Shown here piece after piece: positions 8,329 through 20,597 of a DNA stretch of 64,000 bases. Position 1 is the stretch's first letter; every line of letters begins with the position of its first letter. The notes beneath the pieces are model-generated. The model had not been told where the DNA came from. It searched no databases and saw only the letters and a list, made by a program, of their open reading frames with translations. Both the position numbers and the translations under genes were made by a program. Source of the DNA: Lysobacteraceae bacterium NML91-0213 (GTDB lineage: Bacteria > Pseudomonadota > Gammaproteobacteria > Xanthomonadales > Xanthomonadaceae); the NCBI GenBank assembly GCA_002798175.1, contig NWQL01000001.1, positions 269,078-333,077 on the forward strand. The letters run 5' to 3'.

Positions 8329-10437
8329 ATGGGACGCGACGGCAACATGGGCACGGCGGCGATCGATCCGCCCCGTGCATTCGACGATCTCAGGCGTGGC
8401 ATGTGCACGCGGCTGGCGCCCCTGCTGCCCGCCGCGATCGCATCCGCGCGCCGTGAATCCGACAGTCTTGCGCTGCAGGATCCGCCGCCGCCCGGCCTGC
8501 TCGAGGACCGGACCGACCTGTTGCTGCTCACCCGCCAGTCGAACAGCTACGAGCGTCGCTGGCAGGAGCGCTTCCTGCAGGGCACGCAGGGTTGGCCGCA
8601 TGCCGACGGCGCACCCGCACAAGGGGACGCCTTCGCCCTGGTCAGCGACGACGAGCTGCAGGCGCAGCTGATCGGCGAGCCGGTCATCGGCGCGCTGGAA
8701 CGCCGGCATGCCGACATCCTCGACACCATCGACCGGCGGCTGTATTCGCTGGCGGCGGGCCTGGGCAGCCGGTCGCGTCCCGGCAATCCCTTCGGGCCGC
8801 GCGCGCTGGTGCAGGCCTGCCTGCGCGCTGTCACCGTGCACGACTGCAACCCGCGCGTTCGCGCCGCCCTGTTGCGCCATTACGAACGCCAGGCCGGTGA
8901 CCGCCTCGGCGAGCTGTACCTGTGGCTCAACGGCGAGCTGGCCGATGCTGGCTATGCCATGGCGTCGGGCAGCGAGGAGGCGATGCTGCTGGGTGCCGTA
9001 GGCATCGAGACCGGCCGCGACACGGTGTGGTCGCAGGGCAACGCCCTGGCGCCGCGCGCATCCACCTGGCGGCCGCAGGCGGGGCAGCCGGCGGCGCCGA
9101 AGCGCACGCCGGCCGACGCGCTGCGCGGCAACCTGCTGCGCGAACGCGTGCGCCGCGCGCCGTCCGCGCAAGGCGCGCGCGAGATGCGTGCCGAGGAACT
9201 GCTGGCCCTGCTGTCACTGTTGCAGGCCGAACCCGACGCGCTGCTGGCGGTACGCGGGCAGCCTTCGATCGGCCTGGTGCTGCGCGACTGCCTGGCGCAG
9301 GTCGGCGAACGCATCGGCATCCAGCGCGGCACCGCGGTGCCGGCGCAGGTGCAGGACGACACCATCGAACTGGTCGGGCGGCTCTTCGACGAACTCGCCT
9401 CGTCGCATGCGCTGGCGCCGGCCGCCCTCGACCATCTGGCACGGCTGACGCTGCCGTTCCTGCGCCTGGCGCTGGAGGATGCCTATCTGTTCGACGAGGT
9501 GCCCGCGCATCCGGCGCTGCAGGTGCTGGCGCAGCTCGTGGAGTGCTGGGATGCCAATCCCGCAGAGCTGCCCGCCGAGCAGGAGCTGCACGCACTGGCC
9601 GACCAGGTGGCGCAGGCGGTCATCGACGAATACCACGGCAACAACGAGCTGTTCGCGCAGCTGTTGCGGCGCATGGAGCAGGCGGTCGAACCGCTGCAGC
9701 GGCGCGCGGAACTGGCGGAAAAGCGCGCGTGGCAGGCGATCCAGGGGCGCGAACGGCTTGCCGCCGCGCGCCGCGATGCCGATGGCCAGCTGCACGCGCT
9801 GCTTGCGCGGGGGCCGTTGCTGCCGAGCGTGGGCGAGTTCCTCGCCGAACCGTGGCGGCAGTTGCTGGTGCAGACCTGGCTGCGCGATGGGGCCGACTCC
9901 GCGCGCTACCACGATGCGGTGGCGCTGGGAGAGGCGATGCAACGGCTCGACGCCGATGCGCGCAGCGGGGTCGGCCGCGCCGTGGCGGACGGGCTGATCG
10001 CGATCGAGCCGGCGCTGCGTGAATGCTGTGCAGCGTGTGGCCTGGATGCGGACGCGGCGACGCGCCTGCTGTCCGGGCTGGTCGCGGACTTCGCGCAACC
10101 CGACGCCGCGCGCGCGTTGCAGGCGATGACGCCGCTGGCACCCGAGGGCGATGGCTTCGATCCCGTGGCGTCCGGGGCATCGCCCGACCCGGCGCCGCTT
10201 GCGGTCGGCCAGCGGGTGGTCGAGCAGCGGCCGGGCGCGTCGCCACGGATGCTGCGGCTGGCGTGGCGCAGCCCGATCAGCAGCGCGCACCTGCTGGTCA
10301 ACGTCCAGGGCGCACGCGAGCGCCTGTGCACCGCCGCGGAACTCGCCGCGGCAATCGCCCGCGGCGAGCTGCTGCCGCGTCCGGTGCAGGGGCCGGTGGA
10401 TGCCGCCCTGCGCAGGCTGGAGCACGGCGCGGGCTGA
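8329..10437 (+). CDS. DUF1631 family protein, second tandem paralogue
   Basis: The 702-residue product is a shorter paralogue of the preceding gene. Shared landmarks include a segment LTLPFLRLALEDAYLFDEVPAHPALQVL matching the first protein's central core, EPWRQLLVQTWLRDG matching DEHWRHHLTQTWLREG, an ECCAACGLDADAA segment, and the strand-rich tail with LAWRSPISSAHLLVN. It lacks most of the proline-rich linker. The ATG at 8329 has GGAG four to seven bases upstream; a downstream ATG at 8347 is possible. A FliA-type promoter precedes it, which suggests a motility-linked role, an inference only. Confidence 0.8.
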   Translation: MGRDGNMGTAAIDPPRAFDDLRRGMCTRLAPLLPAAIASARRESDSLALQDPPPPGLLEDRTDLLLLTRQSNSYERRWQERFLQGTQGWPHADGAPAQGDAFALVSDDELQAQLIGEPVIGALERRHADILDTIDRRLYSLAAGLGSRSRPGNPFGPRALVQACLRAVTVHDCNPRVRAALLRHYERQAGDRLGELYLWLNGELADAGYAMASGSEEAMLLGAVGIETGRDTVWSQGNALAPRASTWRPQAGQPAAPKRTPADALRGNLLRERVRRAPSAQGAREMRAEELLALLSLLQAEPDALLAVRGQPSIGLVLRDCLAQVGERIGIQRGTAVPAQVQDDTIELVGRLFDELASSHALAPAALDHLARLTLPFLRLALEDAYLFDEVPAHPALQVLAQLVECWDANPAELPAEQELHALADQVAQAVIDEYHGNNELFAQLLRRMEQAVEPLQRRAELAEKRAWQAIQGRERLAAARRDADGQLHALLARGPLLPSVGEFLAEPWRQLLVQTWLRDGADSARYHDAVALGEAMQRLDADARSGVGRAVADGLIAIEPALRECCAACGLDADAATRLLSGLVADFAQPDAARALQAMTPLAPEGDGFDPVASGASPDPAPLAVGQRVVEQRPGASPRMLRLAWRSPISSAHLLVNVQGARERLCTAAELAAAIARGELLPRPVQGPVDAALRRLEHGAG

Positions 10438-10458
10438 AGAACGGCTCGCACGCGCCGG

Positions 10459-10487
10459 ATGACTTCCGCCGCGCCGGCTCCTAGGAT
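10459..10487 (+). promoter_or_regulatory. Candidate sigma-70 promoter of pntAA
   Basis: ATGACT (10459-10464) and TAGGAT (10482-10487) are 17 bases apart, each matching four or more of six consensus bases. They lie just after the DUF1631 stop and about 33 bases before the pntAA ATG. Confidence 0.4.
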
Positions 10488-10519
10488 CGGGAGCGGGCAG
10501 GGTGGAGCGGGAGCGGGGC

Positions 10520-11634
10520 ATGGCGATCACCATCGGGATTGCGCGCGAGCGCGGGCAGGGCGAACGGCGGGTGGCCGCCACGCCGGAGACCTGCCGCAGG
10601 CTGGTCTCCGCCGGCGCGCGGGTGCGCCTGGAGCGCGGAAGCGGGGAGGGCGCTTTTTCGCCGACGCGGACTACGCCGCCGCCGGGGTGGAGCTGGTCGA
10701 CGACGCGATGGCCGCGTTCGATGGCGCCGACGTGGTGCTCTGCGTGCAGGCCCCCGCCGTGTCGCAGCTCGATGCGCTGCACGCCGGCGTGGTGCTGGTC
10801 GGCATCCTGCAGCCCGAGGCCGACGAGGCCCTCGGCGAGGCGATCCGCGCGCGCGGGCTGGTCGCGTTTCCGCTGGAACGCCTCCCGCGTACCACGCGTG
10901 CGCAGTCGATGGACGTGCTGAGCTCGCAGGCCGCGATGGCGGGATACAAGGCGGTCCTGGTCGCCGCGCAGCTGGCGCCGCGTTTCTTTCCGATGCTCAC
11001 GACCGCGGCGGGCACCATCCGCCCGTCGAAGGTGCTGGTGATCGGCGCCGGCGTCGCCGGGCTGCAGGCGATCGCCACCGCGCGCCGCCTCGGAGCGCAG
11101 GTGGAAGGCTTCGACGTGCGCCCGGAAACGCGCGAGCAGATCGAATCGCTGGGGGCGCGCTTCCTCGACCTGGGCGTCAGCGCGGCCGGCGAGGGCGGGT
11201 ATGCGCGCGTGCTGACCGACGACGAGCGCGCGGCACAGCAGCAGCGGCTGGCCGAGCACCTGCGCGGCATCGACGTGGTGGTGTGTACCGCCGCGGTGCC
11301 CGGGCGCCCGGCGCCGAAGATCATCACCGGGGCGATGGTGGCCGGCATGCAGCCCGGCAGCGTGATCGTCGACCTGGCCGCGGAGACCGGCGGCAACTGC
11401 GAGGCCACCCGGCCCGGGCAGACCCACGACGTGGGTGGCGTCACCATCGCCGGCCCGCTGCAGCTGGCCAGCCTGGGCGCCCGGCATGCCAGCGAGATGT
11501 ATGCCCGCAACGTGCTGAATTTCGTGCAGCTGCTGCTGGCCGACGGTGCGCTCGCGTTCGACTGGGATGACGAACTGCTGGCGAAAACGGCGTGGCCCGG
11601 GGTGCCGATCGCGAGCGCGGCCGCGGGCCCCTGA
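10520..11634 (+). CDS. pntAA: NAD(P)+ transhydrogenase subunit alpha part 1 (PntAA), frameshifted
   Basis: This is the soluble NAD(H)-binding part of the proton-translocating transhydrogenase, which makes NADPH from NADH using the proton gradient. The N-terminus (IGIARERGQGERRVAATPET) is in one frame and the rest, from FFADADYAAAGVELV onwards, in another. The break is at a run of five T at 10654-10658; one extra T would give ...GEGAFFADADY... and a normal protein of 371 residues. The NAD-binding segment KVLVIGAGVAGLQAIATARR and the loop RPETREQIESLGARF are intact. It may be a sequencing or assembly error or a real inactivating mutation. pntAB and pntB follow 1.5 kb later. Confidence 0.85.
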
Positions 11635-11645
11635 GCCGGCCGGCG

Positions 11646-12074
11646 TCAGTCGCGCGGGCGGTGGGTCTCCAGCCAGCGCTGGCGCTCGTCGGCCGACATG
11701 GTCTTCCAGCGTGCGCGCAGCGCCTCGCGCTCGGCTGCGGGCAGCTGGCGCATGTGCTGGTAGAGCACGCGGGCCTCGGCGCGGCGTTCGGGCGACATGT
11801 CCTCCCAGCGCTTCATGCCCTGGCGGGCGCGGTCGCGCTGCTCGGGCGTCATCTGCCGCCAGCGCTCGGCGTGGCGCAGCATCCTCTGGCGCGCCTCCGG
11901 GCTGGCATCCCAGCGGTCGCGGACCGGCTGGACGAGCACGTCGCGTTGCGCCTGGTCGAGCTGGTCCCACGCCGGCAGGGCGGGCGCGCCGGTGTCGTCG
12001 GTAGGCGGGTCGGCCAGCGCGGGCGTGGCCAGGCCCAGCAGCGCGGCGAGCAGGAAGGTGCGGATCGCGGTCAT
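11646..12074 (-). CDS. DUF3106 family secreted protein
   Basis: The 142-residue product has a signal peptide (MTAIRTFLLAALLGLATPALA) and then a highly charged helical body made of repeating segments such as RWRQMTPEQRDRARQGMKRW and RWKTMSADERQRWLETH. This W-x-x-MT/S-P/A-E-x-R pattern is the mark of DUF3106. Function is unknown; the fold is probably an extended periplasmic helix bundle. The start at 12074 was chosen for the signal peptide; a longer frame upstream lacks protein character. It is the third gene of the sigma-factor operon and starts five bases after the preceding gene's stop. Confidence 0.8.
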   Translation of the reverse strand: MTAIRTFLLAALLGLATPALADPPTDDTGAPALPAWDQLDQAQRDVLVQPVRDRWDASPEARQRMLRHAERWRQMTPEQRDRARQGMKRWEDMSPERRAEARVLYQHMRQLPAAEREALRARWKTMSADERQRWLETHRPRD

Positions 12075-12079
12075 CGGGG

Positions 12080-12457
12080 TCACTCCATCGCCACCGGCTG
12101 CGCCTCGATCGAGGCCAGCCACAGGAACATGTCGGGGTCTTCTTCCAGCGTCGCCAGCGGATCGGTGGCGGGAAGCGCGAACGGCGCCGGCACCTGACCG
12201 GCGACCCGGGTCGCGCCGCCGGGCACCGGGGCCTGCGTGCCGGGGAGCAGTTGCATGCCCAGCAGGGCCGCCAGTGCGAGCGCGCAGGCGCCGGCCAGGG
12301 CGAACAGCGGCCGGCGCAGGGGCGCGACCGCCGGAGGCGGGGCACTGCGCGGGCGCAGCCGCGCCAGCGTGCGCGGGGTGACCTGCCGCAGGGCGTCCTG
12401 GTGCAGGCGACGGGCGGCATGGTCGAAGCGGTCCAGCGGACCGTGGGGGGCGGTCAT
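12080..12457 (-). CDS. Small single-pass membrane protein, DUF3619-like, possible anti-sigma factor
   Basis: The 125-residue product has a charged cytoplasmic N-terminus (about 1-48), one transmembrane helix (PLFALAGACALALAALLGMQLL, about 50-71) and a short periplasmic tail ending LEEDPDMFLWLASIEAQP. A sigma factor, DUF3619 and DUF3106 gene trio is common in Betaproteobacteria, and this gene holds the middle position. Gene order and topology suggest it restrains the sigma factor, but no zinc-binding anti-sigma motif is present. Its ATG overlaps the sigma-factor stop by four bases (ATGA). Confidence 0.6.
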   Translation of the reverse strand: MTAPHGPLDRFDHAARRLHQDALRQVTPRTLARLRPRSAPPPAVAPLRRPLFALAGACALALAALLGMQLLPGTQAPVPGGATRVAGQVPAPFALPATDPLATLEEDPDMFLWLASIEAQPVAME

Positions 12458-13008
12458 CGGAAATCCTCCAGTTGCTGCTGCAGCGCCTCGCGGGCGCGCG
12501 AAAGATGCGTCTTCACCGAGCCGTCGCTGCAGCCCATGACCCGGGCGGTGGTCGCCACGTCGAGTTCTTCCAGGATCCGCAGGGTGAACGCCTCGCGCTG
12601 GCGGCGCGGCAGCGTGCGCAGTGCCGCCACCAGTGCGGTGTAGGCCTCGCGGGAATCCTGGGCCCGCGACGGGTCCGGACTGTCGTCGGCCCAGTCGAGG
12701 CTGGTGTCGGTGGCATCGCCGGCGTCGCTCATCCAGCCCAGGCGGAACATCCGCCGCCGCTGGATGTCCACGATGCGGCTGCGCAGGATGGTCCAGAACA
12801 GCGCGGTCCATTCCTCTGGCGGACGATCGCGGTAGCCGAGCATGCGGGTCATCGCATCCTGCACCGCGTCCAGCGCGTCCTCGCGGTGGCGCAGGCCGAT
12901 CTCGGCGAAGCGGAACGCGCGTGCGCGCACCCCGGCGAAGAATGCGTCGAGCGTGGCGGGCGCCGCGGCGGCGCCGTCCGCGCGGTCGGCGGGGCCGGTC
13001 ACGGGCAT
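12454..13008 (-). CDS. ECF-type RNA polymerase sigma factor
   Basis: The 184-residue protein has the two conserved parts of an ECF sigma factor. Region 2 spans about 22-95, with DALDAVQDAMTRML (core binding) and WTILRSRIVDIQRRR (-10 recognition). Region 4 spans about 128-180, with LRTLPRRQREAFTLRILEEL and the helix-turn-helix ATTARVMGCSDGSVKTHLSRAREAL. It heads a three-gene operon with a putative membrane regulator and a DUF3106 protein. The start at 13008 is the first ATG of the conserved region; a slightly longer product from an upstream GTG is possible. The signal sensed and regulon are unknown. The operon lies antisense between pntAA and pntAB. Confidence 0.9.
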   Translation of the reverse strand: MPVTGPADRADGAAAAPATLDAFFAGVRARAFRFAEIGLRHREDALDAVQDAMTRMLGYRDRPPEEWTALFWTILRSRIVDIQRRRMFRLGWMSDAGDATDTSLDWADDSPDPSRAQDSREAYTALVAALRTLPRRQREAFTLRILEELDVATTARVMGCSDGSVKTHLSRAREALQQQLEDFR

Positions 13009-13170
13009 GCGGGCGGTTGCGGGGGGCAGGCTGCCATCCACGACGTGGGCGGGCCTCGGTGAGGGGTCGGTACCGTCAACGCGCGCGGCCGGCGGCGGTT
13101 GACATGGGTGCCGTGCACGCCGGGTGTGGCCGGGTATGATCGGACCGGGGTGGGCACGGGGAGCGGGTGC

Positions 13171-13470
13171 ATGGGCGACGGGTTCGTGGCGCTGTACATC
13201 TTCATGCTGGCGGCGATCGCGGGACACGTGATCATCTCCCGCGTGCCGGTGATCCTGCATACGCCGTTGATGTCGGGCAGCAACTTCATCCACGGCATCG
13301 TACTGATCGGCGCAATGCTCGTGCTCGGCCACGCCGAGACCACGCTGGAGAAGGCGATCGGCTTCGTCGCGGTGCTGATGGGCGCGGGCAACGCCGCCGG
13401 CGGCTACGTGGTGACCGAGCGCATGCTTGACATGTTCCGCTCCAGCCGCGGCCGCGGGGGCCGCGCGTGA
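13171..13470 (+). CDS. pntAB: NAD(P) transhydrogenase subunit alpha part 2 (PntAB)
   Basis: The 99-residue membrane protein supplies the short set of transmembrane helices that Escherichia coli carries at the end of its single PntA chain. Three helices are visible (ALYIFMLAAIAGHVIISRVP, NFIHGIVLIGAMLVLG, EKAIGFVAVLMGAGNAAGGYVV). HTPLMSGSNFIHG is the signature loop. It acts in the inner membrane as part of the proton channel. The stop overlaps the pntB start by four bases (GTGA). Because the sigma-factor operon separates it from pntAA, it needs its own promoter; TATGAT at 13135-13140 is a possible -10 box without a clear -35. Confidence 0.95.
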   Translation: MGDGFVALYIFMLAAIAGHVIISRVPVILHTPLMSGSNFIHGIVLIGAMLVLGHAETTLEKAIGFVAVLMGAGNAAGGYVVTERMLDMFRSSRGRGGRA

Positions 13471-14873
13471 GCCCGGACACCGGGGGCATGGCGATGCTTG
13501 CGGTGCAGGCCAGCTACCTGGTCGCGGCCACGCTGTTCCTGCTGGGCCTGCAACGGATGGCCTCCCCACTCACCGCGCGCAGCGGTATCCGCTGGGCCGG
13601 CGCCGGCATGCTGCTCGCCACCGTGGCCACCTTCCTGCAGCCGGGGCTCGGCAACATCCCGCTGATCGTGCTGGCGATCGTCATCGGCACCACGCTGGCG
13701 TGGGTGTCGGGCAAGCGGGTGGCGATCACCGACATGCCGCAGATGGTGGCGCTCTACAACGGCCTGGGAGGTGGCTCGGCGGCGGCGATCGGCGCGGTGG
13801 AGCTGCTGCGCTGGACCGACGCCGGCGCCGCGCCGTCGCAGGTCGCGCTGGTGCTGGCGGTGCTGGGTGCGCTGATCGGTTCGGTGGCACTGTCGGGCTC
13901 GGTGATCGCCTGGGCCAAGCTCGACGGGCGCATGGACCGGCGTTACAGCTTCCCCGGCATGCAACTGTTCAACGCGCTGGTGTTGCTCGCCGCGCTGGTA
14001 CTGGGCGCCCTGCTGGTGCAGGCGCTGGACGTGCCGCTGGTGGTGGCGTTCTTCGTCATTTCGCTGGCGCTGGGCGTGCTGATGACGCTGCCGATCGGCG
14101 GCGCCGACATGCCGGTGGTGATCTCGCTCTACAACGCACTCACCGGCCTGGCGGTCGCGTTCGAAGGCTATGTGCTGGGCAACGAGGCGCTGATCATCGC
14201 CGGCATGATGGTCGGCGCGGCGGGCATCCTGCTCACGCGGTTGATGGCCAGAGCGATGAACCGGTCGATCGGCAGCGTGCTGTTCTCGAATTTCGGCGGC
14301 GCCGGCGCGGCCGGTGCGGAGATTGCCGGCAGCCAGAAACCGATCGAGGCCGACGACGTCGCCGCGATGATGGCGTTCGCCGAGCGCGTGGTGATCGTGC
14401 CGGGCTATGGCATGGCGGTGGCGCAGGCCCAGCACAAGATCTGGGAGCTGGCGCAGCGGTTGCTCGAACGCGGGGTCAAGGTGAAGTTCGCGATCCACCC
14501 GGTGGCCGGACGCATGCCGGGCCACATGAACGTGCTGCTGGCCGAGGCCGGCGTGCCGTACGACCTGATCGCCGACATGGACGACATCAATGCCGAGTTC
14601 GCCACCACCGACGTCAGCCTGGTGATCGGCGCCAACGACGTGGTCAATCCGGTGGCGAAGACCGACCCGGCATCGCCGATCTACGGCATGCCGATCCTCG
14701 ACGTGGTGGAATCGCGGAACACCATCGTGATCAAGCGCGGCAAGGGCACCGGGTTCGCGGGCATCGAGAATGCGCTGTTCTACGCCGACAACACCCGCAT
14801 GCTCTATGGCGATGGAGCGGAGATGGCGGGCGCACTGGTGAGCGGACTCAAGGCGCTCGACGCCGGCCACTGA
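13467..14873 (+). CDS. pntB: NAD(P) transhydrogenase subunit beta (PntB)
   Basis: The 468-residue subunit has about nine N-terminal transmembrane helices (to about residue 270) and a C-terminal NADP(H)-binding domain. The latter shows VVIVPGYGMAVAQAQHKIWEL, the HPVAGRMPGHMNVLLAEA loop, the VSLVIGANDVVNP motif and KRGKGTGFAGIENALFY, all standard for PntB. Proton movement through the membrane part drives hydride transfer from NADH to NADP+. The start is GTG at 13467, overlapping the pntAB stop. Confidence 0.95.
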   Translation: MSPDTGGMAMLAVQASYLVAATLFLLGLQRMASPLTARSGIRWAGAGMLLATVATFLQPGLGNIPLIVLAIVIGTTLAWVSGKRVAITDMPQMVALYNGLGGGSAAAIGAVELLRWTDAGAAPSQVALVLAVLGALIGSVALSGSVIAWAKLDGRMDRRYSFPGMQLFNALVLLAALVLGALLVQALDVPLVVAFFVISLALGVLMTLPIGGADMPVVISLYNALTGLAVAFEGYVLGNEALIIAGMMVGAAGILLTRLMARAMNRSIGSVLFSNFGGAGAAGAEIAGSQKPIEADDVAAMMAFAERVVIVPGYGMAVAQAQHKIWELAQRLLERGVKVKFAIHPVAGRMPGHMNVLLAEAGVPYDLIADMDDINAEFATTDVSLVIGANDVVNPVAKTDPASPIYGMPILDVVESRNTIVIKRGKGTGFAGIENALFYADNTRMLYGDGAEMAGALVSGLKALDAGH

Positions 14874-14874
14874 C

Positions 14875-14890
14875 CACCGGGCCCCCGGTG
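14875..14890. terminator. Short hairpin after pntB
   Basis: CACCGGG and CCCGGTG form a 7-bp stem with a 2-base loop two bases after the pntB stop and 20 bases before the end of the converging gene at 14910. There is no T run, so termination is only plausible. Confidence 0.3.
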
Positions 14891-14909
14891 CCACGCGATC
14901 AGGGGGGGC

Positions 14910-15335
14910 TCAGCGCGACAGCACCGCGGCGATCACCAGGCCGGCGCCGAACCACGCCAGCGCCACCGCATCCAGTGCCAGGCCGGCGATCACCCATGCC
15001 AGCGACGGGCCCAGCCGGAGGGCCGACTCCCACGGCAACAGCCCGAACATGCTGCCGACCTGGCCGGCGATGATTCCCCATTGCGCCAGCACGATGATGG
15101 CTGCCGTCATCAGCGTGCCCGCCACCGCGCGCGAGGTGCCCGGGCGCATGCGCACCAGCCGCAGCAGCAGCGCGGCATCCAGCGCCGCCGCAACCGCCAT
15201 TGCATGCAGGGGCCGGGCGAAGCCGCCCGCCAGCAGGATCCAGATCGCCGCGAAGCCGACGCAGCCCACCGCGAGCACGACAAGGTCGAAGGCGCGGAAG
15301 GCGACGGACTTGCGCGCGGGCTCGAGGGTGGTCAT
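14910..15335 (-). CDS. Four-helix inner-membrane protein of unknown function
   Basis: The 141-residue product has a short charged N-terminus and four predicted transmembrane helices: FDLVVLAVGCVGFAAIWILLAG, LHAMAVAAALDAALLLRLV, VAGTLMTAAIIVLAQWGIIAG and SLAWVIAGLALDAVALAWFGAGL. I do not recognise the family. The ATG at 15335 was chosen because the frame further upstream is arginine-rich without protein character. It runs towards pntB and away from sufT. Confidence 0.6.
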   Translation of the reverse strand: MTTLEPARKSVAFRAFDLVVLAVGCVGFAAIWILLAGGFARPLHAMAVAAALDAALLLRLVRMRPGTSRAVAGTLMTAAIIVLAQWGIIAGQVGSMFGLLPWESALRLGPSLAWVIAGLALDAVALAWFGAGLVIAAVLSR

Positions 15336-15520
15336 CAGCGACGGTTGGGCAGGGCGCGCCAGCATACCGGGATCGGCGTGCGCAACCGATTGCGCGCGGC
15401 GCGCGGCGCGGTGGCGGCACGCTGCATTCCGGCATCCACGTGCCACCCCGGTCCGGTGGCGCGGGCGGGTCGCTACAATGCACGGCTTGCACGCGCCGAT
15501 CGCGCCCCCATCTCCGGTCC

Positions 15521-16072
15521 ATGTACTCCCGTAGCAGCGAACCCGTCCGTTTCGAGCGCGACTGCGCCGCCGTTCTCGTCCCCCAGGGCGAGGAAGTGAC
15601 CCTGCCTGCGGGCAGCTCCGGCTACATCACCCAGGCACTGGGCGGCAGCTACACGGTGTTCGTGGAGGGCAACCTGTTCCGCATCGCCGGACGCGATGCC
15701 GACGCGATCGGCAAGGAGCCGCCGGAACCGCTGGAACTGCCCGACGGTGCCGACGATGCCGCGGTGGAGCAGCTGGTCTGGAAACAGCTGCGGACCTGCT
15801 TCGATCCGGAGATCCCGATCAACGTGGTCGACCTCGGGCTTGTCTACGAGGCCATCGTGCATCCGGCCGATGACGGCAAGCGGACGGTCGAGGTCAGGAT
15901 GACCCTGACCGCGCCCGGCTGCGGCATGGGCGACATCCTCGTCGACGACGTGCGCAGCAAGCTGGAGATGATCCCGACGATCTCCGAAGCCGATGTCGAG
16001 CTCGTGTTCGACCCTCCATGGAACCGCAGCATGATGTCCGAGGCCGCCCGCCTCGAGACCGGCATGTACTGA
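15521..16072 (+). CDS. sufT: Putative Fe-S cluster assembly protein SufT
   Basis: The 183-residue protein has an N-terminal extension (FERDCAAVLVPQGEEVTLPAGSSGYITQALGGSYTV), characteristic of stand-alone SufT, then a DUF59/MIP18 domain from about residue 80 with FDPEIPINVVDLGLVYE and the TAPGCGMGDILVDDV loop that carries the conserved cysteine. SufT helps in the maturation of iron-sulfur proteins in the cytoplasm. No other suf gene is near. A possible -10 box TACAAT lies at 15474-15479. Confidence 0.9.
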   Translation: MYSRSSEPVRFERDCAAVLVPQGEEVTLPAGSSGYITQALGGSYTVFVEGNLFRIAGRDADAIGKEPPEPLELPDGADDAAVEQLVWKQLRTCFDPEIPINVVDLGLVYEAIVHPADDGKRTVEVRMTLTAPGCGMGDILVDDVRSKLEMIPTISEADVELVFDPPWNRSMMSEAARLETGMY

Positions 16073-16336
16073 CGCGCGCTGCGTTCCCGCGTCGCCGTGG
16101 CGATGCGCTCCGCCGGAATCCCGGCACCAATCTCCCGATCCGTGATGACGATCGCATTCACGCGATGACGTCGGACGCGTGTTGCCTTGCGTTCACCATG
16201 AACAGTCGCTTAGCGTCAGTTTGTGCTCGCAACACGTCATACGTCGCCAAATTTTTGGCTGTGCGCAGGTCTGCAGCCGGCGTCGAGTCGTCCATCTCAC
16301 CGAGGCCTCGCGGCCTTTCTCTCCCGGGAGTATTCG

Positions 16337-20474
<4,138 letters not shown>

Positions 20475-20597
20475 GTCCTGCACCGGGGCTCTGCTTCCGG
20501 ACCGGGAGCAGGGCCGCTGGTCGGCACGCGGTCCATGCGATGGGCATGGCCCGCGTGCGAGGCCTATGCTGCGGGCACACCCCACCGGAGGCGTGCC

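Noticed and set aside
10640-10670. Programmed -1 frameshift in pntAA
   Set aside because: The zero-frame codons GCT TTT TCG do not form an X XXY YYZ heptamer and no downstream pseudoknot is apparent; a sequencing error or plain mutation is simpler.
9214-12420. Open minus-strand frame of over 1,000 codons across the DUF1631-pntAA region
   Set aside because: It is antisense to clearly conserved genes, has Arg/Ala/Gly-biased noise composition and arises from high GC at third codon positions.
16246-16259. GCCAAA/TTTGGC hairpin before the S8 protease as a riboswitch or terminator
   Set aside because: A 6-bp stem with a 2-base loop is too small to support either call; mentioned only within the protease entry.
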